This document shows positions 55,825 through 64,000 of a DNA stretch of 64,000 nt, piece by piece. This stretch comes from Clostridium jeddahitimonense (lineage in GTDB: Bacteria; Bacillota; Clostridia; Clostridiales; Clostridiaceae). A model generated the notes under the pieces. It worked only from the letters and a program-made list of their open reading frames with translations. It was not told the DNA's origin and did no database searches. Location of the stretch: contig LM994669.1 in NCBI GenBank assembly GCA_000753455.2, positions 474 through 64,473 of the forward strand. The letters are read 5' to 3'. Within the stretch, counting starts at the first letter, position 1. Each line of letters starts with the position of its first letter. The position numbers were made by a program, and so were the translations under genes.

Positions 55825-56512
55825 ATTTGATGAGTTTTTAAAGAAAAGAACTGAAGATGAAAATAAAGATTTTATTTTACCAGAATCTTTTAATTTAAAA
55901 ATAGAAGAGACATTAAGTAGTTTAGAAGATGATAAAAAAGATAAATGGTATATGAATAAAAAAATAGTATCTATGGTAGCTTGTTTTGCATTAGTATTTT
56001 TAGTTGGATTAAGATATTCTATTTTTGATAATAGATTAATTACGGATAAGAGTAGTAGCAACGAGATGGTTATGGATAATGCTCAAAGAAGAGGGATCAA
56101 TGAATCAGAAACCTCTAATTATAGTAGTGAGCCAGAAATAGCTAATTATAGCTTAGAGGATAGTGCAAATGTAAATATTAATAAAGATGAAGTTAAAGGA
56201 TTAACTATTAAATCATTATCTGGAGAGGCAAAGTTTAAGTTTGTTAATGAGGAAGAAGATATTGAAAAGATTATAGATTCTATTAATAATATATATAAAT
56301 CAGAAGTGATAGATCAAGGTATATCAGAATGGGATTTCTTAATACAAACAAGTGGATCAATTAATCATACTATAGAGGTTAGGGGTAATTTAATAAATAT
56401 AGATAATAGGTATTATGAAGCAGAAGAAGATGTTTCTAAAATTATAAAAGACGTTTATTCTAATTTAAATTATGAAGAAAAAGATATAAAGTATTGTAAT
56501 GTCACGTATTAA
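55817..56512 (+). CDS. Probable membrane anti-sigma factor
   Basis: 231 residues. The cytoplasmic part (1-45, FDEFLKKRTEDENKDFILPESF) precedes one membrane helix (about 49-66); the outside part is acidic and Asn/Ser-rich, then a folded domain from about 130 (AKFKFVNEEEDIEKIIDSI). It overlaps the sigma gene by 8 nt with GGAGG inside the latter, the usual sigma/anti-sigma arrangement. No zinc-binding anti-sigma motif is seen. Release would need proteolysis or a conformational signal (inference). Confidence 0.82.
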   Translation: MDKFDEFLKKRTEDENKDFILPESFNLKIEETLSSLEDDKKDKWYMNKKIVSMVACFALVFLVGLRYSIFDNRLITDKSSSNEMVMDNAQRRGINESETSNYSSEPEIANYSLEDSANVNINKDEVKGLTIKSLSGEAKFKFVNEEEDIEKIIDSINNIYKSEVIDQGISEWDFLIQTSGSINHTIEVRGNLINIDNRYYEAEEDVSKIIKDVYSNLNYEEKDIKYCNVTY

Positions 56513-56553
56513 TATAATTAGATTATAAATAACACATTATCATGAGGTTTAAT

Positions 56554-56946
56554 ATGAAAAATAATAAGAGAATTATTTTTATAGCGCTTATAAGCTTAAT
56601 GTTATGGGCAATTTTATTAAGATTTTTTTCAAATTTAACGGGAACGATTTGTTTAATTCGAGGTACTATAGGAATACCTTGCCCAGCTTGCGGAATAACT
56701 AGGGCAATAAGAAGCTTGATAAAATTAAATATTAAGGATGCACTATATTATAATCCTCTTTTTTTAATACCGTTTATTTTTATAGTAGTTTTAATATTTA
56801 AGAGAAAATATATAAAGGTAACAGCTACAATTTGTGCTATTACCTTCATTATTGTTTATATATTTAGAATGAGTTTATATTTTCCTAATACTGAACCTAT
56901 GAAAATAAATGAAGATTCTATATTAATAAAATATTTAATTAATTAA
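56554..56946 (+). CDS. DUF2752-family membrane protein
   Basis: 130 residues, three or four helices. The DUF2752 signature GIPCPACGITRAIRSL lies near 39-54, followed by NPLFLIPFIFIVVL. Function unknown. ATG 56554 follows GAGG at 6 nt. It is 41 nt after the anti-sigma gene and may belong to the same transcript. Its end overlaps the convergent methyltransferase gene by 4 nt, with no terminator between them. Confidence 0.82.
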   Translation: MKNNKRIIFIALISLMLWAILLRFFSNLTGTICLIRGTIGIPCPACGITRAIRSLIKLNIKDALYYNPLFLIPFIFIVVLIFKRKYIKVTATICAITFIIVYIFRMSLYFPNTEPMKINEDSILIKYLIN

Positions 56947-58118
56947 ACTACTTGGAAGATGAAGAACTTTAAGTAGTATGATTCATCTGAATTCCAAAGT
57001 ATAGGATGATCTGAACTTTGAGTTCTAACTTCAATTTGTCTTAGAGTTTTTCTTGCATCATGAGCAGCTTCTAGTACTGTCTTTTTTAGTTGTTCTTCAC
57101 TCATGTAATGAGAACAAGAGCAAGTAGCAAAATATCCGCCTGATTTAACCATTTTTAAGCCTCTAAGGTTAATTTCTTTATAACCTCTTATTGCAGCATT
57201 AACTGTATTTCTAGATTTAGTAAAGGCTGGTGGATCTAAGATAACAACGTCAAATTGTTTACCTTCTCTTGACCAATCTCCAAGAACATCAAAAGCATTA
57301 TGACATTCAAATTTAACTGTATCTTGAAGGTTGTTAAGCTCTGCATTTCTTGTTGCACAATCAATAGCATGTTGAGAAACATCAATTCCTAATACTGATT
57401 TTGCACCAGCTATCCCAGCATTTAAGGCGAATGAACCTGTATGAGTAAAGCAATCTAAAACATCTCTACCTTTACATATTCTATGCATAGCTGCTCTGTT
57501 CTCTTTTTGATCTAAGAAGAAGCCTGTTTTTTGACCATTTTCTAAATCAACTATGTACTTAACACCATTTTCAATTATTTCTATATTAGTATCAAAAGGT
57601 TGGGTTAAGAAGCCTTTAGTTTGTTCTAGACCTTCTATTTCTCTAGTCTTTATATCACTTCTTTCGTAAACCCCTTTAGCATTATACTCTTCAACTAATA
57701 TTTTAACTATTATATCTCTGTATTTATCCATACCTAAGGTTGATATTTGAATTACAAAATAGTCACCAAATTTATCAACTGTTAATCCGGGTAAGAAATC
57801 AGCTTCACCAAATATAAATCGACAAGAAGAAGTATCTATTACAGTTTTTCTATAATCCCATGCTTGAGCAAATCTTTTTTTGAAAAACTCTTCGTTAATT
57901 TCTTCATTTATGTCTCTAGTCATTATTCTAATAGTAATTTTGCTTTGATCATTTATATAACCTTTTCCTATAAAATAATTCTTATGATTATATACTTCAA
58001 CTATATCTCCGTTTTCATATTCACCATCATATTCATTTATTTCATCTATATATATCCAAGGACGACCTTGTTCTGCTCTCTTATTTTTACCTTTATGTAA
58101 ATAAAATTTACAATTCAT
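56943..58118 (-). CDS. RlmI-like 23S rRNA cytosine methyltransferase (PUA + SAM domains)
   Basis: 391 residues. A PUA-type RNA-binding domain covers about 1-75 (GRPWIYIDEINEYDGEYENGD). The methyltransferase has VLDCFTHTGSFALNAGIAGA (SAM motif I), GIDVSQHAI, and VVILDPPAFTKSRNTV (motif IV). ATCSCSHYM carries the catalytic cysteine region. Family members make m5C in 23S rRNA. ATG 58118 follows AAAGGAG by about 9 nt. Confidence 0.88.
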   Translation of the reverse strand: MNCKFYLHKGKNKRAEQGRPWIYIDEINEYDGEYENGDIVEVYNHKNYFIGKGYINDQSKITIRIMTRDINEEINEEFFKKRFAQAWDYRKTVIDTSSCRFIFGEADFLPGLTVDKFGDYFVIQISTLGMDKYRDIIVKILVEEYNAKGVYERSDIKTREIEGLEQTKGFLTQPFDTNIEIIENGVKYIVDLENGQKTGFFLDQKENRAAMHRICKGRDVLDCFTHTGSFALNAGIAGAKSVLGIDVSQHAIDCATRNAELNNLQDTVKFECHNAFDVLGDWSREGKQFDVVILDPPAFTKSRNTVNAAIRGYKEINLRGLKMVKSGGYFATCSCSHYMSEEQLKKTVLEAAHDARKTLRQIEVRTQSSDHPILWNSDESYYLKFFIFQVV

Positions 58119-58318
58119 TTGTAAACATCTCCTTTATGAAATAAGTCTTATAAGATTATAACATAAGTATTAATAAATCAATAATTAAAAGTCGCTTATT
58201 TAATATAAAGTCGCAAAAAACACTATAATATAACAAAATGGAATTAAACAAGCATATTTGATAACAGATTAAGAATAAAAATTAAAAAAAAATATTAAAA
58301 AAATATTAAAATCATAAT

Positions 58319-58346
58319 TGACTTAATAAAATGATTATGGTAAAAT
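58319..58346 (+). promoter_or_regulatory. opp operon promoter
   Basis: TTGACT (58319-58324), 16-bp spacer, TAAAAT (58341-58346). The long 5' leader to 58509 is AT-rich with no stem or riboswitch that I recognise; 58119-58318 shows only AT tracts. Confidence 0.65.
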
Positions 58347-58353
58347 TTTACCA
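58338..58353. promoter_or_regulatory. Palindrome on the opp -10 box, candidate operator
   Basis: TGGTAAAATTTTACCA is a perfect 16-bp palindrome covering the -10 hexamer. Its position suggests repression; it does not match CodY, Fur or LexA consensus sites that I know. Confidence 0.55.
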
Positions 58354-58509
58354 ATACCTATCAATGTAATAAAATGTAAACACAGTAAAATAATAAATTA
58401 AATGAGTATATTTATTAGTTAAGTAATATAATGCTTGCAATTGTAATTATATCTTGTAAGGGATTATATTTATTTATAAAAATACAAGAACTAAAAAGGG
58501 GGAAAAAAA

Positions 58510-60252
58510 ATGAAGAAAAAGCTTATTTCAGCATTAGCTGTTGGTTTAAGTTGTATTATGCTACTTGGGGGATGTGGAAACGGCAATAATGCAGACACAT
58601 CAGACAATGGAAACAGCAATGATACTCAAGCACAAGAATCAACAGGAGAAATATCTGATGCAACAGAAGGATATATTCCAGGATATGATCCTTCAAAGAA
58701 CGTGCCAGCTGCATTAAATAGAAAGGATACATTAGTAATCGGTGTTGAAGCTCCAGATGAAGTTTTCAATCCACTATATGCAGAATCAGCATATGACGTA
58801 TATGTTGTTGAGTCAATGTTCGATGGAATGGTAGGAGTAGACGAAGGTGGTATGGCAATTCCAAACCTAGCAGACTGGACAGTATCAGAAGATGGTCTTA
58901 CTTACACATTCACATTAAAAGATGATCTTAAGTTCTGGGATGGTTCACCATTAACAACTGCAGACGTTGAGTTTACTTATACAATTATGTGTGATGGAAC
59001 TTATGATGGTCCTTCAGACCCAGTAAATAGCACTAAGATTAAAGGTGCTAAAGCTTACCAAGAAGGTACAGCTACTTCAATAGAAGGAATAAAAGTTATA
59101 GATGAAAAGACAATAGAATTTACTTTAGAAGAAGTAAATGCTGATGCTATATATGATTTAAGCGCTGGAATAATTTCTAAAGCTCATTACGGAGCAGAAT
59201 ATACTCAAGGAAATCTTGATTATATAAAGAAATTCCACAAAGATCCATTAGGAGCTGGACAATACAAATTTGTTAGCAGTTCAGCTGGACAAGAAGTTGT
59301 TTTAGAAGCTAATGAAAATTACTTCTTAGGTGCTCCACAAATAAAGAACGTTATTTATAAAGTAACTTCTGCAGACACTAGAATGCAAATGTTACAAAGT
59401 GGTGAAGTCGATATGGATATGGCTACAGTTAACGAAGATAACGTTAATTCTTTAAAAGAAGCTGGATTCTTAGATTTACACATATTCCCAACAAATGGTT
59501 ATGGATATATCGGTATGAATATTTCAAATCCTAAATTCTCAGATCCTAAAGTTAGACAAGCTTTAACTTATGGATTAAACAGAGCAGAAGTTGTTGAAGC
59601 TAGCTTTAGTGGCGGATTTGCAGATGTTATTAATACACCTCAATCTAAGGTTTCATGGTCTTATACAGAACCAACTAACAAATATGAGTTTGACTTAGAA
59701 AAAGCTAAACAATTATTAGATGAAGCTGGTTGGGTAGTTGGATCTGACGGTATAAGAGAAAAAGATGGTGTTAAGTTTGAAATTAAATTTACAGCTTCTA
59801 CTCCAAATGAAGTTAACGAAGCTATCATTCCTATAGCTCAACAAAACTATGCTGAATTAGGAATTAAATTTGAAGCAGAACAAATGGACTTTAATGCAGT
59901 TAGAGAAAAAGTTAACAACGGAAATGCTGAAATGTTCTTCATGGCTTGGGGATTAACTCCATCACCAGACCCATACGGAACTTTAGGAACAACTGGGGCT
60001 CAAAATAAGACATTCTACTCTAATGCAAAAGTTGATGAATTATGTAAGGCTGGATTACAAGAAACAGACCAAACTAAGAGAAAAGAAATTTATGCAGAGT
60101 TATGGCAAACATTAAACGAAGATCTTCCATACATCTTCTTATATCAAAGAAGAGATATGTGGGCTGTAAACTCAAGAGTAAAAGGATTTGAAAACCAAAT
60201 CACTCCATACAAGAAATTTACAGCAAGTCTTTATAAGTTAACATTAGAATAA
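58510..60252 (+). CDS. oppA: Oligopeptide ABC transporter, substrate-binding lipoprotein
   Basis: 580 residues. Lipoprotein signal peptide with LLGGC, Cys22. SBP_bac_5 features include TFTLKDDLKFWDGSPLTTADVEFTY near 137-161 and VRQALTYGLNRAEVVEASF near 350. It captures peptides outside the membrane for OppBCDF. Codon use is strongly optimised, as expected for an abundant protein. ATG 58510 follows AAAGGGGGG. An intercistronic hairpin separates it from oppB. Confidence 0.95.
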   Translation: MKKKLISALAVGLSCIMLLGGCGNGNNADTSDNGNSNDTQAQESTGEISDATEGYIPGYDPSKNVPAALNRKDTLVIGVEAPDEVFNPLYAESAYDVYVVESMFDGMVGVDEGGMAIPNLADWTVSEDGLTYTFTLKDDLKFWDGSPLTTADVEFTYTIMCDGTYDGPSDPVNSTKIKGAKAYQEGTATSIEGIKVIDEKTIEFTLEEVNADAIYDLSAGIISKAHYGAEYTQGNLDYIKKFHKDPLGAGQYKFVSSSAGQEVVLEANENYFLGAPQIKNVIYKVTSADTRMQMLQSGEVDMDMATVNEDNVNSLKEAGFLDLHIFPTNGYGYIGMNISNPKFSDPKVRQALTYGLNRAEVVEASFSGGFADVINTPQSKVSWSYTEPTNKYEFDLEKAKQLLDEAGWVVGSDGIREKDGVKFEIKFTASTPNEVNEAIIPIAQQNYAELGIKFEAEQMDFNAVREKVNNGNAEMFFMAWGLTPSPDPYGTLGTTGAQNKTFYSNAKVDELCKAGLQETDQTKRKEIYAELWQTLNEDLPYIFLYQRRDMWAVNSRVKGFENQITPYKKFTASLYKLTLE

Positions 60253-60260
60253 AAAAATAT

Positions 60261-60292
60261 AATATGCTCAGCTAGGTATGGCTGAGCATATT
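60261..60292 (+). other. Hairpin between oppA and oppB
   Basis: AATATGCTCAGC and GCTGAGCATATT form a perfect 12-bp stem with an 8-nt loop but only three T after it. It likely stabilises the oppA message or partly terminates, giving more OppA than OppBCDF. Confidence 0.75.
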
Positions 60293-60329
60293 TGTCCAAA
60301 AACACAATTTGTAAAAAGGAGGTAAAAAG

Positions 60330-61292
60330 ATGTTTACATACATTACAAGAAGACTTCTTCAAATGATTCCAGTAGTATTAGGTGCTTCATTATTAATATT
60401 TGTTGTAATATCAATGGCTCCTGGAGATTATGTTGATACAAATTCCAACGCCAATATGACAGAAGAGAAGAAGCAAGAATTAAGAGAATTAATGGGACTA
60501 GATAAGCCAATCCCAGTAAGATATGTAAATTGGATGGGAAAAGCTTTAAAAGGAGAATTAGGAGACTCTTTAAAGTTTAAACAACCAGTAGTACAAGTTA
60601 TAAACACTTATATGTGGAACTCATTTTATTTATCAATAGCAGCATTTGTAGCGAGTATATTAATTGCTGTACCAATAGGAATAGTATCGGCAACGAAACA
60701 ATACTCTCTTATAGACGGATTTTTCACGGTTATAGCACTCATAGGTATATCCTTACCGGCGTTTTTCTTAGGGCTATTACTAATTAAAATATTAGCTTTT
60801 GATACAGGCTGGTTCCCGGTTAGTGGAATGACCACAACAGGAATGGGAGCAAGCGGATTCGCATATGTAAAGGACGTAGTTTATCATATGTTCTTACCGT
60901 TTTTAGTATTAACATTAATCCAAATAGGATCTTTAATGAGATATACAAGAACTAGTATGTTAGAAGTTATAAGACAAGATTATATTAGAACAGCAAGGGC
61001 AAAGGGATTAAAAGAATCAGTAGTAATTTATAAGCATGCACTTAGAAATGCTTTAATTCCTATTGTAACTATTTTAGGAATGTCATTACCTGGACTTTTC
61101 GGTGGAGCCCTTATGACGGAAAAAATATTTGCTTGGCCTGGAATAGGTAAAGTAGCTTATGACTGTTTAGTAGCAAGAGATTATCCTTTCTTAATAGCGT
61201 TTAATATGTTCTTAGCTATTTTAATGCTAGTAGGAAACTTAATTGCGGACGTATCTTATGCTCTAGTAGATCCAAGAGTTAGACTAAAGTAA
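60330..61292 (+). CDS. oppB: Oligopeptide ABC transporter permease OppB
   Basis: 320 residues, six helices. N-terminal YITRRLLQMIPVVLGASLLIF at 4-24 and the EAA-like loop LRNALIPIVTILGMSLPGLFGG near 243 are standard for the family. It forms the channel with OppC. ATG 60330 follows AAGGAGG; oppC starts 13 nt after its stop. Confidence 0.95.
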   Translation: MFTYITRRLLQMIPVVLGASLLIFVVISMAPGDYVDTNSNANMTEEKKQELRELMGLDKPIPVRYVNWMGKALKGELGDSLKFKQPVVQVINTYMWNSFYLSIAAFVASILIAVPIGIVSATKQYSLIDGFFTVIALIGISLPAFFLGLLLIKILAFDTGWFPVSGMTTTGMGASGFAYVKDVVYHMFLPFLVLTLIQIGSLMRYTRTSMLEVIRQDYIRTARAKGLKESVVIYKHALRNALIPIVTILGMSLPGLFGGALMTEKIFAWPGIGKVAYDCLVARDYPFLIAFNMFLAILMLVGNLIADVSYALVDPRVRLK

Positions 61293-61305
61293 AGGAGGAA
61301 ACAGG

Positions 61306-62229
61306 ATGAATACAGAACCACAAGTAGTTACAAAAACTCCTAAAGTTAAAAAAGAAAAAATACAATCTCCTGGGAGAGTAGTTTTAAATAGATTATTAAA
61401 AAATAAATTAGCTATGGTTGGGTTAGGGATAATAATATTTATGTTCTTATTTTGCTTTGTAGGACCACTTTTATCACCACATTCACCAGATGCTATGAAC
61501 TTTGCTATGAAAAAGCAACCACCAAGCTCAACTTATTGGTTTGGAACAGACCTTTTAGGTAGAGATATCATGGTTAGACTTATGTATGCAGGAAGAGTTT
61601 CATTAATGGTTGGACTTATTGCTGTATCAATAGAAGTTGTTATCGGAGGAATCGTAGGTGCTGTAGCTGGATTCTATGGAGGATGGGTAGATTCTGTATT
61701 AATGAGAATAGTTGATATTTTCCTAAGCGTACCATTCTTACCTATGATGATTACATTAGGAGCGATGCTTTCAGACTTAGATGTTAGTCCAGATAAAAGA
61801 ATAATATTTGTTATGATTATAATCGGGGTTTTATCTTGGCCTAGTATAGCTCGTCTTGTAAGAGGACAAATTCTTTCTTTAAGAGAGCAAGAATTTATGC
61901 AAGCTGCAGAAGCAGTTGGTTTGAGAGATAGTAGAAAGATATTTAGACATTTATTACCTAATACTATACCTTCAATTATAGTATCAGCAACATTAGGTAT
62001 TGGTGGAGCTATAATGACAGAATCTGCATTAAGTTACCTTGGAATGGGTGTTACACCACCAGCAGCTTCTTGGGGAAATATGATTCAAGCGGTAAATAAC
62101 TTTATAGATTTAATGCAAAGACCTTGGCTTTGGGTACCGCCTGGAACTTGTATCTTCTTAACAGTTATGGCAATTAACTTGTTAGGAGATGGACTAAGAG
62201 ATGCTCTTGATCCAAAACTAAAGAAATAA
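61306..62229 (+). CDS. oppC: Oligopeptide ABC transporter permease OppC
   Basis: 307 residues. A Lys-rich cytoplasmic tail precedes helix 1; FGTDLLGRDIMVRLMYAGR near 82-100 and HLLPNTIPSIIVSATLGIGGAIMTESALSYLG near 214-245 (EAA loop) identify it. Partner of OppB. ATG 61306 follows AAAGGAGG. Confidence 0.95.
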   Translation: MNTEPQVVTKTPKVKKEKIQSPGRVVLNRLLKNKLAMVGLGIIIFMFLFCFVGPLLSPHSPDAMNFAMKKQPPSSTYWFGTDLLGRDIMVRLMYAGRVSLMVGLIAVSIEVVIGGIVGAVAGFYGGWVDSVLMRIVDIFLSVPFLPMMITLGAMLSDLDVSPDKRIIFVMIIIGVLSWPSIARLVRGQILSLREQEFMQAAEAVGLRDSRKIFRHLLPNTIPSIIVSATLGIGGAIMTESALSYLGMGVTPPAASWGNMIQAVNNFIDLMQRPWLWVPPGTCIFLTVMAINLLGDGLRDALDPKLKK

Positions 62230-62242
62230 GGGGGGCTCTGAT

Positions 62243-63229
62243 ATGGAAAATTTAGCACAATTTGAAGAATTGCTAGAATTTAAAAATTTAAGAACTTATT
62301 TTCATACTGAAGCTGGATTAGTTAAGGCTGTTAATGATGTAAGTTTTAAGATAAAAAGTGGAGAAGTAGTTGGCGTAGTTGGAGAATCTGGGTGCGGTAA
62401 AAGTGTTACAGCTATGAGTCTTATGAGATTAGTATCTTCACCAGGTAAAATTGAAGGTGGGGAAATAATTTTTGAAGGTAAAAATCTTTTAGAATTACCA
62501 GAAGGTGAAATGAGATCAATTCGTGGAAATGATATAGCTATGATATTCCAAGAGCCAATGACATCTTTAAATCCTGTATTTACAGTTGGTAAGCAAATAA
62601 TGGAAGCAGTAATGCTACATAGAAAAGTTAATAAAAAAGAGGCAAGAAAAGTTGCTGTAGAAATGATAGATTTAGTAGGTATTCCAGATGCAGAAAGAGT
62701 TGTTGATAGATATCCTCATGAACTAAGTGGTGGTATGAGACAAAGAATTATGATAGCTATGGCATTATCATGTAACCCTAAGCTATTAATAGCAGATGAA
62801 CCTACAACAGCGTTAGACGTAACTATTCAAGCTCAAATTTTAGACCTTATGAGAGGAATAAAAGATAAGCTTAATACATCTATTATGCTTATAACACATG
62901 ATCTTGGGGTTGTTGCAGAAATGGCTGATTATGTAGTTGTAATGTATGCTGGTAAAGTAATAGAAGAAGGACCTGTAGATGTAATATTTAAAAATCCATC
63001 TCACCCATATACTGTAGGATTACTTAAATCAAAGCCTATATTAAACCAAGTTCAAGATAGACTTTACTCAATTCCAGGACAAGTTCCAAGTCCTATTAAT
63101 ATGCCAGATAATTGTTACTTTAGTGGTAGATGTGAGTACTGCTTCGATAAATGTAAAGAAGGACAACCTACATTGAAATTAATAGAACCAGGACATAAAG
63201 TTTCTTGCTGGAAGTATGAGGAGGTATAG
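62243..63229 (+). CDS. oppD: Oligopeptide ABC transporter ATPase OppD
   Basis: 328 residues. Walker [12 protein letters not shown] near 48-58, signature [12 protein letters not shown] near 161, Walker [15 protein letters not shown] near 182, and the C-terminal CxxCxxxC-like block [17 protein letters not shown] of peptide-importer ATPases, which binds an Fe-S cluster in some. ATG 62243 follows AAGGGGGG. oppF starts 2 nt after the stop. Confidence 0.95.
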   Translation: MENLAQFEELLEFKNLRTYFHTEAGLVKAVNDVSFKIKSGEVVGVVGESGCGKSVTAMSLMRLVSSPGKIEGGEIIFEGKNLLELPEGEMRSIRGNDIAMIFQEPMTSLNPVFTVGKQIMEAVMLHRKVNKKEARKVAVEMIDLVGIPDAERVVDRYPHELSGGMRQRIMIAMALSCNPKLLIADEPTTALDVTIQAQILDLMRGIKDKLNTSIMLITHDLGVVAEMADYVVVMYAGKVIEEGPVDVIFKNPSHPYTVGLLKSKPILNQVQDRLYSIPGQVPSPINMPDNCYFSGRCEYCFDKCKEGQPTLKLIEPGHKVSCWKYEEV

Positions 63230-63231
63230 GG

Positions 63232-64000
63232 ATGAATGAAACAATTTTAAAAGTTGAAGGACTAAAGAAATACTTCCCTATAAAAGGTGGAGTTTTTCAA
63301 ACTACAATTGGTAATGTTAAGGCAGTAGATGGAGTATCATTTGAAATAAAAAAAGGTGAAACTTTAGGATTAGTTGGTGAGTCTGGTTGTGGGAAAAGCA
63401 CAACAGGTAGAACTATTCTTAGGTTATTAGAAAAAACTGAAGGTTCAGTTATATATAAAGGTACAGATATTCATGAATTAAAGAAAAAAGAGTTAAGAAA
63501 TCTTAGAACAGATATGCAAATAGTTTTCCAAGATCCATATTCTTCTCTTAATCCAAGAATGTCAATTGGAGAAATAATTAGTGAAGCTGTTATTCATCAT
63601 GGAATAGTTAGCAAAAAAGATGCTAGAGACTTAACTTTGGAAACAATGAGAATATGTGGATTATCAGATTACCAAATAGATAGATACCCTCATGAATTTT
63701 CAGGTGGACAAAGACAAAGAATTGGTATTGCAAGAGCACTTATTTTAAATCCATCATTTATAGTTGCTGATGAACCTGTATCAGCTCTAGATGTATCTAT
63801 TCAGGCACAAATAATAAATCTTTTATCTGATTTACAAGAAAAAAGAGATTTAACTTATTTATTTATATCACATGACTTAAGCGTTGTTGAGCATTTAAGT
63901 ACAAAGGTTGGAGTAATGTATTTAGGATCTATGGTTGAGCTTGCAGATAAAGCTGAAATATACAAGAATCCTATACACCCATATACAAAGGCATTATTCT
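63232..64000 (+). CDS. oppF: Oligopeptide ABC transporter ATPase OppF, 3' end outside window
   Basis: 256 codons are visible. It begins [20 protein letters not shown]; Walker A is [11 protein letters not shown], the signature [15 protein letters not shown], and Walker [15 protein letters not shown]. The reading frame is open to the window edge ([11 protein letters not shown]). ATG 63232 follows GAGGAGG inside the oppD end. It couples ATP hydrolysis to peptide import with OppD. Confidence 0.95.
   Translation, partial: MNETILKVEGLKKYFPIKGGVFQTTIGNVKAVDGVSFEIKKGETLGLVGESGCGKSTTGRTILRLLEKTEGSVIYKGTDIHELKKKELRNLRTDMQIVFQDPYSSLNPRMSIGEIISEAVIHHGIVSKKDARDLTLETMRICGLSDYQIDRYPHEFSGGQRQRIGIARALILNPSFIVADEPVSALDVSIQAQIINLLSDLQEKRDLTYLFISHDLSVVEHLSTKVGVMYLGSMVELADKAEIYKNPIHPYTKALF

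Overview
The window is a low-GC stretch of a Gram-positive, endospore-forming anaerobe. Spore-germination genes (a tandem Csp-type protease gene followed by sleC), the clostridial AddAB pair, EFR1-type ferredoxin and many AT-rich codons point to Clostridium sensu stricto. The block rRNA operon, HD protein, niaR, oxidoreductase, serS, tRNA-Ser, addBA resembles what I remember of the origin-proximal region of Clostridium perfringens. This is recall, not a comparison, and no species is claimed.

Layout. 1-1888: 3' part of a 23S rRNA, 5S rRNA, a CAT-anticodon tRNA and tRNA-Ala, closed by a terminator. 1973-4674: HD-domain protein, NiaR-type niacin repressor, a FAD/[2Fe-2S] oxidoreductase and a shortened DUF1667 protein. 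4735-6420: serine T-box leader and serS. 6576-8242: two identical tRNA-Ser(TGA) genes flanking a divergent CDF metal exporter, then tRNA-Ser(GCT). 8292-16778: ROK glucokinase and addB-addA. 16826-21052: small membrane protein, cca, L,D-transpeptidase, DUF1189 protein. 21138-26703: soluble histidine kinase, tRNA-Arg, an orphan Card1/Can2-type (DUF1887) nuclease, GH4 glycosidase, RpiR regulator and psd. 26842-38498: DUF1622, ABC-F ATPase, an attenuator-controlled NSS transporter, DUF4351 remnant, hemolysin III, DUF1836 with ABC-class ATPase, YjiH, proBA and a GNAT. 38684-41478: accessory-looking DNA with a decayed gene, small membrane protein, SanA-like protein and a compact ParM/ParR-like segregation module. 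41607-46622: SDR, EFR1 ferredoxin, an SOS-box-controlled unknown gene, murI, STAS-like protein, cyclophilin, DUF3783 and an XRE/S24 regulator. 46688-51756: tandem Csp-type protease and SleC (cortex lysis). 51880-58118: YkvI, lipoprotein, radical SAM, ECF sigma and anti-sigma, DUF2752, RlmI-like methyltransferase. 58319-64000: oppABCDF peptide importer, with oppF cut by the window end.

Most interesting signals. (1) A 23-codon leader peptide carrying four Tyr codons, followed by mutually exclusive hairpins and a terminator, sits upstream of an NSS-family transporter; it reads as a classic ribosome-stalling attenuator. (2) A roughly 1.6-kb chromosomal module has an actin-like ATPase, an overlapping ParR-like adaptor, two clusters of 11-bp direct repeats on either side of the likely promoter (as in a parC centromere), a second ribbon-helix-helix-like gene, and the same ~30-bp palindrome at both ends. 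(3) A 92-residue protein of unknown function sits behind two perfect GAAC-N4-GTTC LexA boxes placed on its promoter. (4) An orphan CARF nuclease has no CRISPR or cas genes in view. (5) A single-chain double Csp-type protease retains both catalytic triads. No CRISPR array, intact insertion sequence or prophage was seen.
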